From positions 1 to 64,000 of the forward strand of contig CBDCYN010000032.1 in NCBI GenBank assembly GCA_965224205.1: DNA of 64,000 bases, in the 5' to 3' direction. Below the pieces are notes generated by a model. It was not told where the DNA came from. It saw nothing but the letters and a program-made list of their open reading frames with translations, and did not search any database. Numbering within the stretch: the first letter of the stretch is position 1; every line of letters starts with the position of its first letter. This DNA is from CBDCYN01 sp965224205. GTDB lineage: Bacteria; Planctomycetota; Phycisphaerae; Phycisphaerales; Phycisphaeraceae. Shown here piece after piece: positions 8,529-17,807 of this stretch. Both the position numbers and the translations under genes were made by a program.

Positions 8529-10112
8529 ATGCTGACGTTTAGGGTTTATGACGGGGATCGGCTAGCGACGCATTACTCGTTGTGCAATGCCTACCTGTTG
8601 GGCTCCGACAACAGCGCCGTACGGGGCACGATCACATTTGAAGACGGCAAGATCGTCTGCGTCAAGCGGGAGATCGGCCCGGTCTCGCTAGCCCTGCAAA
8701 ACCTGGTCGGTGAGTGCGGACGGTTGACGGTCCAGACCTGCCTGCTGCCCGACCGCCAAGAGCCGTACGTGCTGAGCATCGAGTTGGCCCGGCACCGGCT
8801 GATGATGCTCTACAACAAATTCGAGGACTGGGCGATGTTCGACCTCGGCGACGACCACCCGGCCATCCGCCGGTTCGAGATTGCTCGCCGTCTATTCATC
8901 GAAGCCCTCTGCCTGGAAGCCGAAAACCCCTTGCGGGCCGATAAGCTATCCAAGGACAGCCTCGTCGCGTCGATCGACGGCAGCGAAGAACTGGCCCTGG
9001 AACACGCCGAACGGTTCCTGGCCCGCCGAAAATCCACACAATCGCTGCCCAAACACCCGATCGGCTGCGGGGTGGAACTCACCCACAACGACGACCGCAC
9101 CCGCGCAGCGCTGATGAATAACTTCGACTTCATCTGCCTGCCCGCCCCGTGGCGGGAGCTGGCCCCCGAAGAGGGCGACTACCGCTGGGACCAGCTCGAC
9201 CATTGGGCCAAGTGGGTCGCTCAGCACCGGATGCACGTGACCCTCGGGCCGGTCGTGAGCTTCGAGCCCCGCCACGCCCCCGACTGGCTGTTCATCTGGG
9301 AAAACGACTACGAAACCGTCCGCGACCTCATCTATGAGCATACCCAGCGGATCGTCACGCGCTACCGCAACGCCGTGACCGCCTGGAACGTGGTCTCCGG
9401 GCTGCACGTCAACAACCACTTCACCTTTACGCTCGAGCAGCTCATCGACCTAACCCGGATGACCACGATGCTGGCCAAGAAGATCCAGCCCGCCGCCCGC
9501 ACGCTCGTGGAGATCTGCCAGCCGTTCGGGGAGTATTACGGCTCCAACGCCCGGTCGGTGCCGCCGCTGATGTACGCCGATCTGATCATCCAAAGCGCCA
9601 TCAACTTCGACGGGTTCGTCGTCAAACTCCTGATGGGCCAGCCCAAGCCGGGTCAGTACGCCCGGGACCTGATGCAGCTGAGCATCTTGTTGGATTATTT
9701 CCTGCCCTGCGAGAAGCCGGTGAACGTCGTCTTCGCCGTACCCAGCAGCACCTTGGACCCGGCCGCCTCGCCCGACCCCGCCAAGGGCAAAACCGATGAG
9801 ATCACCGGCGGGTTCTGGCGGCGCCCCTGGTCGAGCCTGGTCCAGAGCCGCTGGCTCGAAGCCGCTTTCCTGATCGCCCTAAGCAAGCCGTACGTCGAGT
9901 CCGTCGCTTGGAACGAGCTGATCGACCACCCCGACAGTGAGCTGGGCCTCTCGGGCCTGATCACACAGCAGATGCAGCCGAAGAACGCATTACGGCGGTT
10001 GATCGCGTTTAGACAAAATTTGCTGGGTCTGGGCAACGGGCGGCGCCAACCCCATGCCGAACCGCCCACAGCCGACGGCACGACCTCAGCGCCCGCAACC
10101 CCCCAAACCTGA
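8529..10112 (+). CDS. GH10-like TIM-barrel protein, catalytic glutamates apparently lost
   Basis: The C-terminal ~330 residues follow the order of glycoside hydrolase family 10 (xylanases): an RWDQLD-type segment (YRWDQLDHWAKWV), HAPDWLF, then the helix before strand 4 (RIVTRYRNAVTAWNVVSG), and a late strand VNVVFAVPS. In active GH10 enzymes the acid/base sits in W-D-V-V-N-E and the nucleophile in T-E-L/F-D. Here these are WNVVSG (near residue 285) and NVVFAV (near 397), so both glutamates look replaced. There is no signal peptide. The N-terminal 170 residues are a separate domain I do not recognise. A GTG 30 bases upstream is an alternative start. It probably heads an operon with the next gene, 6 bases away. 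Confidence 0.7.
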   Translation: MLTFRVYDGDRLATHYSLCNAYLLGSDNSAVRGTITFEDGKIVCVKREIGPVSLALQNLVGECGRLTVQTCLLPDRQEPYVLSIELARHRLMMLYNKFEDWAMFDLGDDHPAIRRFEIARRLFIEALCLEAENPLRADKLSKDSLVASIDGSEELALEHAERFLARRKSTQSLPKHPIGCGVELTHNDDRTRAALMNNFDFICLPAPWRELAPEEGDYRWDQLDHWAKWVAQHRMHVTLGPVVSFEPRHAPDWLFIWENDYETVRDLIYEHTQRIVTRYRNAVTAWNVVSGLHVNNHFTFTLEQLIDLTRMTTMLAKKIQPAARTLVEICQPFGEYYGSNARSVPPLMYADLIIQSAINFDGFVVKLLMGQPKPGQYARDLMQLSILLDYFLPCEKPVNVVFAVPSSTLDPAASPDPAKGKTDEITGGFWRRPWSSLVQSRWLEAAFLIALSKPYVESVAWNELIDHPDSELGLSGLITQQMQPKNALRRLIAFRQNLLGLGNGRRQPHAEPPTADGTTSAPATPQT

Positions 10113-10118
10113 TCCACG

Positions 10119-10514
10119 ATGCCCTACGCCACGATCATCATGGCCGGGTTCCTTCTCACCGTCCTCGTCGCCACCTGGACGCTGCGTATCACCCGCCCGG
10201 TCGACCGCCGATCGATCCAACCCACCGCCCTGAACGGGCGGGTCGATCTCAACACCGCCTCCGCCGAGACCTTGGAGGCCCTTCCTGGTATCGGCCCCCG
10301 GGCTGCAGCGGGCATCGTCGCCTACCGGGCCAGCCACGGTCATTTTGCCGACTTAAGCGCGCTCCAACGTGTGCACGGCATCGGGCCACGTACCGTCGAG
10401 CGGATACGGCCTTGGGCCACGTGTCTGCCCCGCGACGTAGTAAAGCAGGCATTACCCCCCGTACCTTCAGTGGAACCCAACGCACCGGCCCCACCGTTAC
10501 CGTTTAACCCTTAA
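10119..10514 (+). CDS. ComEA-like helix-hairpin-helix membrane-anchored protein
   Basis: The 131-residue product starts with one hydrophobic segment (ATIIMAGFLLTVLVATWTL, residues 4-22), giving a membrane anchor. A helix-hairpin-helix DNA-binding domain follows: VDLNTASAETLEALPGIG and VHGIGPRTVERIRPW, about residues 42-98, typical of ComEA and related proteins. The tail is proline-rich. ComEA binds DNA during transformation, but many short HhH proteins of this type have no proven role. It starts 6 bases after the GH10-like gene and precedes a uracil-DNA glycosylase by 15 bases, so it sits in a likely operon. Confidence 0.8.
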   Translation: MPYATIIMAGFLLTVLVATWTLRITRPVDRRSIQPTALNGRVDLNTASAETLEALPGIGPRAAAGIVAYRASHGHFADLSALQRVHGIGPRTVERIRPWATCLPRDVVKQALPPVPSVEPNAPAPPLPFNP

Positions 10515-10529
10515 TTATGTGTCACCACA

Positions 10530-11249
10530 ATGGATAACATGAGTCGGCTACAACGCATCGCTCGTCAGCACCTCAAAACCGACCAATTGTTGGGCGTTGA
10601 GGCCGTGCCTGTAGCTCAGAAACCTCAAGGGTCATCTCCTGCCGAGTTAACGAGTGACGACAAAGCCACGCGACTAAGAACACTCGACGATCAGGAGGTG
10701 CGAGCCTGCACCTGCTGTCCCCTTTGCCGGTCACGCACACAAACCGTCTTCGGTGAGGGCTACCCCGACGCGGACCTCATGTTTATCGGCGAAGGCCCCG
10801 GCCAGAAAGAAGACCAGCAGGGCCGGCCGTTCGTGGGGCCCGCGGGCCAGATGCTCGATAAGCAGATCGCCGCGATGGGCCTCGACCGCCAACAGGTGTA
10901 TATCGCCAATGTGGTCAAGTGTCGCCCTCCCAACAACCGCGCCCCCCTGCCCGACGAGACCGAAGCCTGTTGGGGATATCTGCTCCAGCAGATCGCGATC
11001 GTCGAGCCCAAGGTCATCGTCACCCTGGGCGGCCCCGCCACGAAAACCCTGCTTAAGACCACCACCGGCGTGACCGCGCTTCGCGGCACCTGGCATACCC
11101 TAGACGGCTTGCTACCCGATGGCACGTCAATCCCGGTCATGCCCACGTTCCACCCCGCCTATCTGCTGCGTGCCTATTCGCCCGATAACCGGCGCAAGGT
11201 GTGGTCGGACCTCCAACAGGTCATGGGCAAGCTCGGTCTAAACAGCTGA
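10530..11249 (+). CDS. Family 4 uracil-DNA glycosylase (4Fe-4S)
   Basis: The enzyme removes uracil from DNA to start base-excision repair. The family order is clear in 239 residues: C-x2-C at residues 63 and 66, the motif FIGEGPGQKEDQQGRPFVG at 85-103, VVKCRPPNNR with Cys131, Cys147 sixteen residues later, LGGPA, and the C-terminal TFHPAYLLR. The four cysteines match the iron-sulfur ligands of the family. Residues 1-50 are a variable extension without recognisable domain. A second ATG 9 bases in is an alternative start. The gene follows the ComEA-like gene by 15 bases. Confidence 0.93.
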   Translation: MDNMSRLQRIARQHLKTDQLLGVEAVPVAQKPQGSSPAELTSDDKATRLRTLDDQEVRACTCCPLCRSRTQTVFGEGYPDADLMFIGEGPGQKEDQQGRPFVGPAGQMLDKQIAAMGLDRQQVYIANVVKCRPPNNRAPLPDETEACWGYLLQQIAIVEPKVIVTLGGPATKTLLKTTTGVTALRGTWHTLDGLLPDGTSIPVMPTFHPAYLLRAYSPDNRRKVWSDLQQVMGKLGLNS

Positions 11250-11508
11250 CCCCCTCCTGACGACCACGAAGACCTGCCTCATGGTTTCCCTCGCGGATCC
11301 CGCACGGCGCATCTGGTTTTCACCCAAAGTGACCTCAAAATATCGCCGAATAAACCCCTAGACCGTTCCGGTTCTGTAGCCAAGAAACCCGTCTTGACAT
11401 GCCGATCGATTTTCAAGTCAATCAAAGACTTAGATCGATAACAGTTTCATGTCATAGACAAAATATAGAGCCACACTACAGGCGCGACAGGCGGTCGTGG
11501 AGTCTGAT

Positions 11509-11709
11509 ATGCAACGATGGACCACCGATCGTCATGAGACCAGCCTCGATCACGCCCGGCAGATCTATCAACAGGCCCTGGCCGGCTGGGCCAGCGACTG
11601 CCTCACCTGCCGACACCAACCGATCGCTTGGCTACCGCCCGATCCTAAGGCTGACTTCCTCGACCGCGACTGGACCCGGCTCTATTCCGACAGCCTGCTC
11701 GACGACTAG
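11509..11709 (+). CDS. Small hypothetical protein upstream of fliD
   Basis: This 66-residue protein has a good ribosome site (GGAG, 6 bases before the ATG). It is hydrophilic, contains a CxxC pair (CLTC), and no membrane segment. It lies 95 bases before fliD on the same strand after a 259-base gap with AT-rich stretches, so it may be the first gene of that transcript. A TTGACA at 11394-11399 is a weak promoter candidate. I do not recognise the family. The ribosome site is the main support; no database comparison is available. Confidence 0.45.
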   Translation: MQRWTTDRHETSLDHARQIYQQALAGWASDCLTCRHQPIAWLPPDPKADFLDRDWTRLYSDSLLDD

Positions 11710-11804
11710 CGACCGCCACAGCAGGCCATCGTGACCCTCTACGGGGTGCGCGATCTGCGGTAATCAGACCAACGCGGCCCTCCACGGCCACAGGTAATCC
11801 AGAC

Positions 11805-14800
11805 ATGGGGCAGATAACCAGCGGCGTCGGGCTCATCAGCGGGATCAACACCGCCGATCTCATCAACCAGCTGCTAGCCCTTGAGGAACGCCCCAAACAG
11901 CTCGTCCAGCAGCGCAATGCGGTGCTCACCTCCCAGCAGGTCGCGTTCCAAGACATCAACGCCAAACTGCTGGCCCTGAAGTTATCCGCCAGCGACTTTA
12001 CAGACCAACAAACCTTCCAATCAACCTCCGCCACCAGCACCGACGAGACCGTCCTCACCGCGTCGAGCACCACCTCCGCGGTACCGGGTACGTATGATTT
12101 CGTCGTCGACCAATTAGTCTCGACCCAGCAAGTGATCTCCAATGGTTTCCTCGACCGAGATGCCACCCCGATCGCACCCCAGGGCGGGACCCTCACGTTC
12201 GAGTTCGGCCCAGCCGGTCTGGAATCCGACACCGAGCTATCCGACCTCAACGGCGGGTCGGGCGTCCAACGCGGCAAGATCAGGATCACCGACCGCTCCG
12301 GGGCCTCAACAGTCGTCGACCTCAGCAAAGCCCTGACCGTCGACGACGTACTCGAAGCGATCAACGACGCCTCCGGGATCGACGTAACAGCCAGCGTTGA
12401 GGCCGACGGCTTCAAGCTTGTGGACAACACCGGCCAGACCGCCGCGAACCTCTCCGTCGCCGAGGTCAGCGGGGGCAAGACCGCCTCCGAGTTGGGCCTA
12501 CTCACTGCGGCCGTGGGCGATACCCTTACCGGGTCACAGGTCCACCGCGTGAGCACCAACACATTTTTGACCCAGCTCAACGACCGCAACGGGGTGCGGA
12601 CCAACACCGGCGTCGATGATTTTCAAGTCACCCGCCGTGACGGGACCACGTTCAACGTCAATCTCGACAACGCTTCGACCCTCAACGACGTGATCGCCAA
12701 GATCGCGACCGCTTCAGGTGGTAACGTCACCGCGGCGATCAACGCTGACAGCACCGGTTTACAACTCGTTGACTCCACGACCGGGGACACCACGTTCGCG
12801 GTGACGGCTCTTAACGGCTCCAACGCAGCCGTCGACCTGGGCATCCTCGCTAGCGACGATGACGCCAACGGCACCATCGACGGGCAACGCGTCATCGCGT
12901 CGTTGAATTCGAAACTGCTCAAAAACCTCAACGGCGGCAGCGGCGTGAGCCTCGGCTCCACGGACAACACCCTCACCGGTCAAACCCTGCTAACGGATCT
13001 ATTCCAAGGCTCAGGGATCACCCCCAACGGCAACGGGGCCTCGCCCGATCTGTTCATCCAAGACCGGTCCGGGGCCACCTACCAGGTCGAGGTCGACGGC
13101 CTGACCACGGTCCAAGACCTGATTAACGCGTTCAACACCGCCACGGGCGGCGCCGTCACCCTCGACATCAACGGCCAATCCCTGCGTGCCACGAACAGCA
13201 CGATCGGGCTGTCTAACTTCCAGATCCAGGACGTCAACGGCTCTTCGGTCGCCAACGAGTTAGGGATCGAGATCGACTCGCCGCTGGCCGGGTCTGACAC
13301 GGTTACCGGCAACGACACCGACCCACAGCTTCGGTTTGAGATCAGCATCACCAACCGCAACGGATCGGTCTTTGAGATCGACGTGGACGGCCTGCAAACC
13401 GTCGAGGAAACCATCCGCCACATTAATGATGCCGGGGCCGGCGTCGTCGCATCCATCAACACCGTCGGGAACGGGATCACGATCACCGATACCACCGGCG
13501 GTAACGGCGACCTCATACTCAGCGGCGCCCTGTTCGACGATCTGAACCTCTCGGGCACCTACGACACCAACACCCCCACTGCTGATTCCGGTAACCTCCA
13601 GCTGCGGTATATCTCCGAGAGCACGCTCCTGTCTTCCCTCAACGGGGGCGCGGGCGTGAGCCGTGGGCGGTTTACGATCACCGATTCGACCGGGGCGTCG
13701 GCTACGGTCGACCTATCCCAGGGCGACGAGACGACCATCCAGAACGTGATCGATGAGATCAACTCTCGCGGTATCGCTGTCTTAGCCCGGATCAACGACA
13801 ACGGAGACGGTATCCTTATCGAAGACACCGGCCCGGGCACCGTGGCCCTGAGTGTCGCCGAAGCCGGCTCCTCAACCGCACGCGACCTGGGCATCCTCGG
13901 CGAAGCCGAACAACCCGGCGACGACATCGACGGCAGCTTCGAGAAGACCATCAACCTCGGCAGCGTTTTAACTCTTGAAGGGTCCACCACCCTCGCTGCG
14001 CTCAACGGGGGTGAGGGGGTCAATAAGGTCTCGGGCCAGGACGACTTTAAGATCACCACCCGTGACGGCACCGAGCACAACATCAACCTCGACGGCACCA
14101 CAACCGTCCAGAATGTGATCGATAAGATCGCTACCGATACCGGCGGGTCCGTGACCGTCACGATCAACGCGGTCAACGGGACGCTCAAGCTCACCGACAA
14201 CACCGCCGGGGCCGAGACGTTCTCGGTCGAGGTGCTCAACGAATCCGACGCGGCTTCGGACCTGGGCATCCTTTCCGAAGACGAAAACGACGACGGGGTC
14301 ATCAACGGCCAGCCGATCATCGAGATCACCACGCTCGACGACCTGGTCAACGAGATCAACAGCTCCGGGTTCAACGTCTCGGCGACCGTGATCAACGACG
14401 GGTCGTCGACCAACCCGTTCCGATTGAATCTCCAGGCCACGGTCGCCGGCAGTGCCGGGGCGTTCTTGTTCGACGACGGCGGGCTGGGGTTCGGGACGTC
14501 GACCCTGGTCGAGGCCCAAGACGCGGTGGCCTTTTTCGGTTCGTCCAACCCCGCCACAGCCGTGGCGATCAAGTCGACGAGCAACACCCTAGAGACCGCC
14601 ATCCCCGGGGCAACGATCGACCTGCTGAGCACCAGCGACAGCCCGGTGCGCGTGACCATCAACCGCGACGACTCAGCCATCATCAGCGCCGTGAGCCGTT
14701 TCGTGGAGCGGTTCAACGACGTGGCTTCGACGCTCGACCAGGTGGATAGCTACAACGCCGAGACCGAAGAACGTGGCCTGCTTCTCGGCGACGCCACGGT

Positions 14801-15311
14801 CGCCCGAGTGCGCTCGTCGTTGTTCCGGATCGTCAACAACCGCAACACCGACCTGACCGGGGCGTTCTCGACCCTGGCCCAGATCGGGGTCACCATCGGG
14901 TCCGGGGCCCAGCTGCGGTTCGACGAGACCAAGTTCCGCAACGCCCTGGCCACCGACCCCGACGCGGTCGAGCAGCTGTTCACGTTCAAACAAACAGAGA
15001 CCGACGAGGACACCAACGAGATCACCACCGTCGCCGCGGGGATCGGGGTGCGCATCGATGAACTGCTCGATCGCCTCACCGATTCAAGCTCCGGCGTACT
15101 TCAAGCCCGGCTCGACTCGATCGGCGATCAGATCCAACTGGGCGAACGACGGATCGAGCAGCTCGATGCCCTTCTAGAATCAAAACGTGCCCGGCTCGAG
15201 GCTCAGTTCGTGGCGATGGAGACCGCCCTGGCCCAGCTCCAGAACCAGAGCTCCGCGCTGGCTGGCATCCAGGCGATCGCCCCGTCCCCGATTAGCGGAA
15301 TCACGCAATGA
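11805..15311 (+). CDS. fliD: Flagellar hook-associated protein 2 (filament cap), very long with six internal repeats
   Basis: FliD caps the flagellar filament and guides flagellin folding. The N-terminus (ITSGVGLISGINTADLINQL) and the C-terminal coiled region (residues about 950-1150, with QLGERRIEQLDALLESKRAR) are the conserved FliD parts. The protein has 1168 residues, against roughly 450-700 commonly. The excess is six degenerate repeats of about 75-110 residues at roughly 143-233, 254-365, 395-490, 511-585, 607-700 and 728-838. Each has LNGGxGV, an ITDRSGAS-like strand, TVDDVxxxIN and a LVDNTG-like strand, resembling the flagellin_IN motif. Repeats 2 and 6 end in DDDANGTIDGQ and DENDDGVINGQ, which look like calcium-binding loops. 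The gene overlaps zwf by 4 bases. Its chaperone neighbour fliS is far away at 55 kb. Confidence 0.92.
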   Translation: MGQITSGVGLISGINTADLINQLLALEERPKQLVQQRNAVLTSQQVAFQDINAKLLALKLSASDFTDQQTFQSTSATSTDETVLTASSTTSAVPGTYDFVVDQLVSTQQVISNGFLDRDATPIAPQGGTLTFEFGPAGLESDTELSDLNGGSGVQRGKIRITDRSGASTVVDLSKALTVDDVLEAINDASGIDVTASVEADGFKLVDNTGQTAANLSVAEVSGGKTASELGLLTAAVGDTLTGSQVHRVSTNTFLTQLNDRNGVRTNTGVDDFQVTRRDGTTFNVNLDNASTLNDVIAKIATASGGNVTAAINADSTGLQLVDSTTGDTTFAVTALNGSNAAVDLGILASDDDANGTIDGQRVIASLNSKLLKNLNGGSGVSLGSTDNTLTGQTLLTDLFQGSGITPNGNGASPDLFIQDRSGATYQVEVDGLTTVQDLINAFNTATGGAVTLDINGQSLRATNSTIGLSNFQIQDVNGSSVANELGIEIDSPLAGSDTVTGNDTDPQLRFEISITNRNGSVFEIDVDGLQTVEETIRHINDAGAGVVASINTVGNGITITDTTGGNGDLILSGALFDDLNLSGTYDTNTPTADSGNLQLRYISESTLLSSLNGGAGVSRGRFTITDSTGASATVDLSQGDETTIQNVIDEINSRGIAVLARINDNGDGILIEDTGPGTVALSVAEAGSSTARDLGILGEAEQPGDDIDGSFEKTINLGSVLTLEGSTTLAALNGGEGVNKVSGQDDFKITTRDGTEHNINLDGTTTVQNVIDKIATDTGGSVTVTINAVNGTLKLTDNTAGAETFSVEVLNESDAASDLGILSEDENDDGVINGQPIIEITTLDDLVNEINSSGFNVSATVINDGSSTNPFRLNLQATVAGSAGAFLFDDGGLGFGTSTLVEAQDAVAFFGSSNPATAVAIKSTSNTLETAIPGATIDLLSTSDSPVRVTINRDDSAIISAVSRFVERFNDVASTLDQVDSYNAETEERGLLLGDATVARVRSSLFRIVNNRNTDLTGAFSTLAQIGVTIGSGAQLRFDETKFRNALATDPDAVEQLFTFKQTETDEDTNEITTVAAGIGVRIDELLDRLTDSSSGVLQARLDSIGDQIQLGERRIEQLDALLESKRARLEAQFVAMETALAQLQNQSSALAGIQAIAPSPISGITQ

Positions 15312-16906
15312 CCGGTACGCTCACGAATATGACCAGGCCATCGACCGCCAGCCGCAGCCTATCCACAGCCAACAGCACCAATAACATCGCCAGCCCCTGC
15401 CTGGCGGTCATCTTCGGGGCCTCGGGCGACCTGACCAAACGCAAGCTGATCCCGTCGCTCTACGATCTTTACCTCACGGGGCAGCTGCCTGACCAATTCG
15501 CGGTCATGGGCATCAGCCGCACGCCGATGTCCGACGACCAGTTCCGCGAAAAACTCACCGAATGGGCCCAGAAACAATCCCACGGGTTCACCCCCGAGAC
15601 CTGGTCCGAATTCGCCAAGAAGATCCACTACCACCCCGCGGACTCGACCCAAGCTGACGCGTTCCCGGGGATCAAGAAGCGCATCAGCGAGATCGCCACC
15701 GAGCACAACACCGGTCAGAATATCCTGCTGTACCTGTCCATGGCCCCGCACCTTTATGAGCCGACCATCGAGCAGATCGGCGCTTCGCAGATGGTCACCG
15801 AGGGCAAGGCGTGGTGCAGCCTCGACCGCGACCACCGCCCGTGGCAGCGGATCGTTATCGAGAAACCCTTCGGCAACGACCCCGAATCCGCGGTCCACCT
15901 CAACCGCGTGCTGGGACGCGTATTCGAAGAAGAGAGCATCTACCGCATCGACCACTACCTGGGCAAAGAAACCGTCCAGAACCTGCTCGTGTTCCGGTTC
16001 GCCAACGCGATCTTCGAGCCGATCTGGAACCGAAGCTACATCGACCACGTTCAGATCACCGCCGCCGAGACCGTCGGCGTCGAAACCCGCGGGGGGTACT
16101 ACGACTCGCCTTCCGGGGGGGCGATGCGGGACATGATCCAGAGCCACCTGCTGCAGGTCATGGCCGTGGTGGCGATGGAGCCACCGGTGAGTATGGCGGC
16201 AGACGATATCCGCCTCGAAAAAGCCAAGGTGCTCAAAGCCGGTCGACAGGTCCGTGACCACGACCTGCCCCTGATCGCGATCCGTGGTCAATACGGCCCC
16301 GGCCAGCTCGACGGCCAAGCCCTGCCCGGTTACCGCCAAGAACCCGGCGTCCATGAGGCTAGCCAGACCGATACCTACGCTGCCTTGCAGGTGTTCGTCG
16401 ACACATGGCGGTGGGAGGGTGTGCCGTTCTACGTCCGCTCGGGCAAGCGCATGGCCAAGAAGACCACCGAGATCGTCGTCAACTTCAAGCCCACCCCCCA
16501 CTGCTTGTTTAGCCACCAGAAGGGGTTGATGAAGGGACTGCCGCCTAACCAGATCGTCATCAACGTCCAACCCAATGAAGGGATCCGCCTGCGTTTCGAG
16601 GGCAAGGTCCCTGGGGGCGGGATGAAGATCAAACCGGTCGTCATGGACTTCGACTACCAGGAGCAGTTCCAAGCCAAGCCTCAAGAGGCGTACGCGACCC
16701 TGCTGCTCGACGCGATGCGCGGCGACCAGACGCTATTTAAGCACCGCGACGAGATCGAACAGGCCTGGCACCTCGTCCAGCCTGTCCTCGACTACTGGCA
16801 GGCCACAGCGGACGACGACCTGCCCAACTACCCCGCCGGATCGTGGGGCCCATCGTCAAGCGACATTATGATGGCCCGCGCGAATCGACACTGGCACAAC
16901 GGCTAG
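15308..16906 (+). CDS. zwf: Glucose-6-phosphate 1-dehydrogenase
   Basis: The enzyme oxidises glucose-6-phosphate to 6-phosphogluconolactone with NADP, the entry to the pentose phosphate pathway. At 532 residues it is slightly long, owing to a serine/threonine-rich N-terminal lead of about 28 residues. The Rossmann motif is IFGASGDLTKRKL. The catalytic signature RIDHYLGKETVQN is near residues 213-225. KPFGND and the downstream substrate-binding segments are present. Start and preceding stop overlap as ATGA with fliD, so the two are probably cotranscribed although functionally unrelated. An ATG 21 bases downstream could be the true start. The 3' end overlaps the convergent glycosyltransferase gene by 41 bases. 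Confidence 0.95.
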   Translation: MTGTLTNMTRPSTASRSLSTANSTNNIASPCLAVIFGASGDLTKRKLIPSLYDLYLTGQLPDQFAVMGISRTPMSDDQFREKLTEWAQKQSHGFTPETWSEFAKKIHYHPADSTQADAFPGIKKRISEIATEHNTGQNILLYLSMAPHLYEPTIEQIGASQMVTEGKAWCSLDRDHRPWQRIVIEKPFGNDPESAVHLNRVLGRVFEEESIYRIDHYLGKETVQNLLVFRFANAIFEPIWNRSYIDHVQITAAETVGVETRGGYYDSPSGGAMRDMIQSHLLQVMAVVAMEPPVSMAADDIRLEKAKVLKAGRQVRDHDLPLIAIRGQYGPGQLDGQALPGYRQEPGVHEASQTDTYAALQVFVDTWRWEGVPFYVRSGKRMAKKTTEIVVNFKPTPHCLFSHQKGLMKGLPPNQIVINVQPNEGIRLRFEGKVPGGGMKIKPVVMDFDYQEQFQAKPQEAYATLLLDAMRGDQTLFKHRDEIEQAWHLVQPVLDYWQATADDDLPNYPAGSWGPSSSDIMMARANRHWHNG

Positions 16907-17684
16907 CCGGTCCGTCTCCGTCAAGCTTGTTCTGCACCGCCCACAGCGCCGCGTACTTGAGCTGCACACTGACCGCCGCCTTCTGAGCCATCAGCAGACC
17001 AAACGTCCCATCGAGAAATCCTCGCTTGATAACGTAAAACTTCCAGAACGCCCCCCACGGGCGGATGACCAAGTCCCACGGCCGCGCCCGCTTGCCTCGC
17101 TCGTGCATCTGACGCGCAACCATCAGTAGCCGTTCGTCCATCCGTCGCCCGCTGAAATAGTCTTCAAATCCGCCCTGACTATGCCTCTTGTGCTCGATCG
17201 CCCCGCGCAGCCGGCCCTGCCTCGCCGGATCTGACGGCAGCCTCGCCTCGTGTAATGCCTCGTCCGGCCAGCGGCACCGTTGACGGTGGATCAGCCGTGA
17301 CTGCCAGTCGGGCCACCACGCCCGCACCCGCCGGCCCATGACGTAATTCGCCCGCCGCACCAGCAGGACGTCCTTTTGTTCCAGATCGGAGTCTCGCAAC
17401 GCCCCGATCTCCCCCGCCAACGATCCCGTGATCACCTCGTCGGCATCAAGCACGAAGACCCAGTCGTTGCGGCACAGCCCCGCGGCAAATTTTTTCTGCC
17501 CCGTGTACCCACGCCACGGCTCGACCCGGTATAGGTCCGCATACTGCTGAGCAATCGTGGAGGTGTCGTCCGTCGACCCGGAGTCGACGATGACCAGCTC
17601 GTCGGCCCATCGGGCAGACTTGCACGCTTCGTCAAGGGTATCCACCGCATCGGCGCAACAGATTGCAACGGAGATCGGGACCAT
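16866..17684 (-). CDS. Family 2 glycosyltransferase (WaaE/KdtX-like)
   Basis: The 272-residue protein has the GT2 start (ISVAICCADAVDTLDEA), the nucleotide-sugar motif VIVDSGSTDDT, and the metal-binding VLDADEVI near residue 80. The later region with WPDWQSRLIHR and GGFEDYFSGRR resembles lipopolysaccharide core glucosyltransferases of the WaaE/KdtX group. Such enzymes act at the inner face of the cytoplasmic membrane. The last residues are encoded opposite the end of zwf (41-base convergent overlap), so the tail may be an extension beyond the functional domain. Sugar and acceptor cannot be told. Confidence 0.85.
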   Translation of the reverse strand: MVPISVAICCADAVDTLDEACKSARWADELVIVDSGSTDDTSTIAQQYADLYRVEPWRGYTGQKKFAAGLCRNDWVFVLDADEVITGSLAGEIGALRDSDLEQKDVLLVRRANYVMGRRVRAWWPDWQSRLIHRQRCRWPDEALHEARLPSDPARQGRLRGAIEHKRHSQGGFEDYFSGRRMDERLLMVARQMHERGKRARPWDLVIRPWGAFWKFYVIKRGFLDGTFGLLMAQKAAVSVQLKYAALWAVQNKLDGDGPASRCASVDSRGPS

Positions 17685-17807
17685 AGGCGTAGTCTAATCC
17701 GCAGCGGCGACGAGTCCACGCCAAGCACATCATCAACGCCGTCCGCGCCAGACACACCCGAGCATCATGCCCGTAAGGGACGGGTTTGTTCCGCAAAACA
17801 CACCGTC

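Noticed and set aside
13559..14716. Long open frame (385 codons) on the - strand opposite fliD
   Set aside because: It is low-complexity Ser/Val/Pro-rich, mirrors the repeated Asp/Thr-rich fliD coding strand, and shows no family feature or ribosome site.
15359..16684. Long open frame (441 codons) on the - strand opposite zwf
   Set aside because: It is antisense to a certain zwf gene; the high GC content at third positions keeps antisense frames open.
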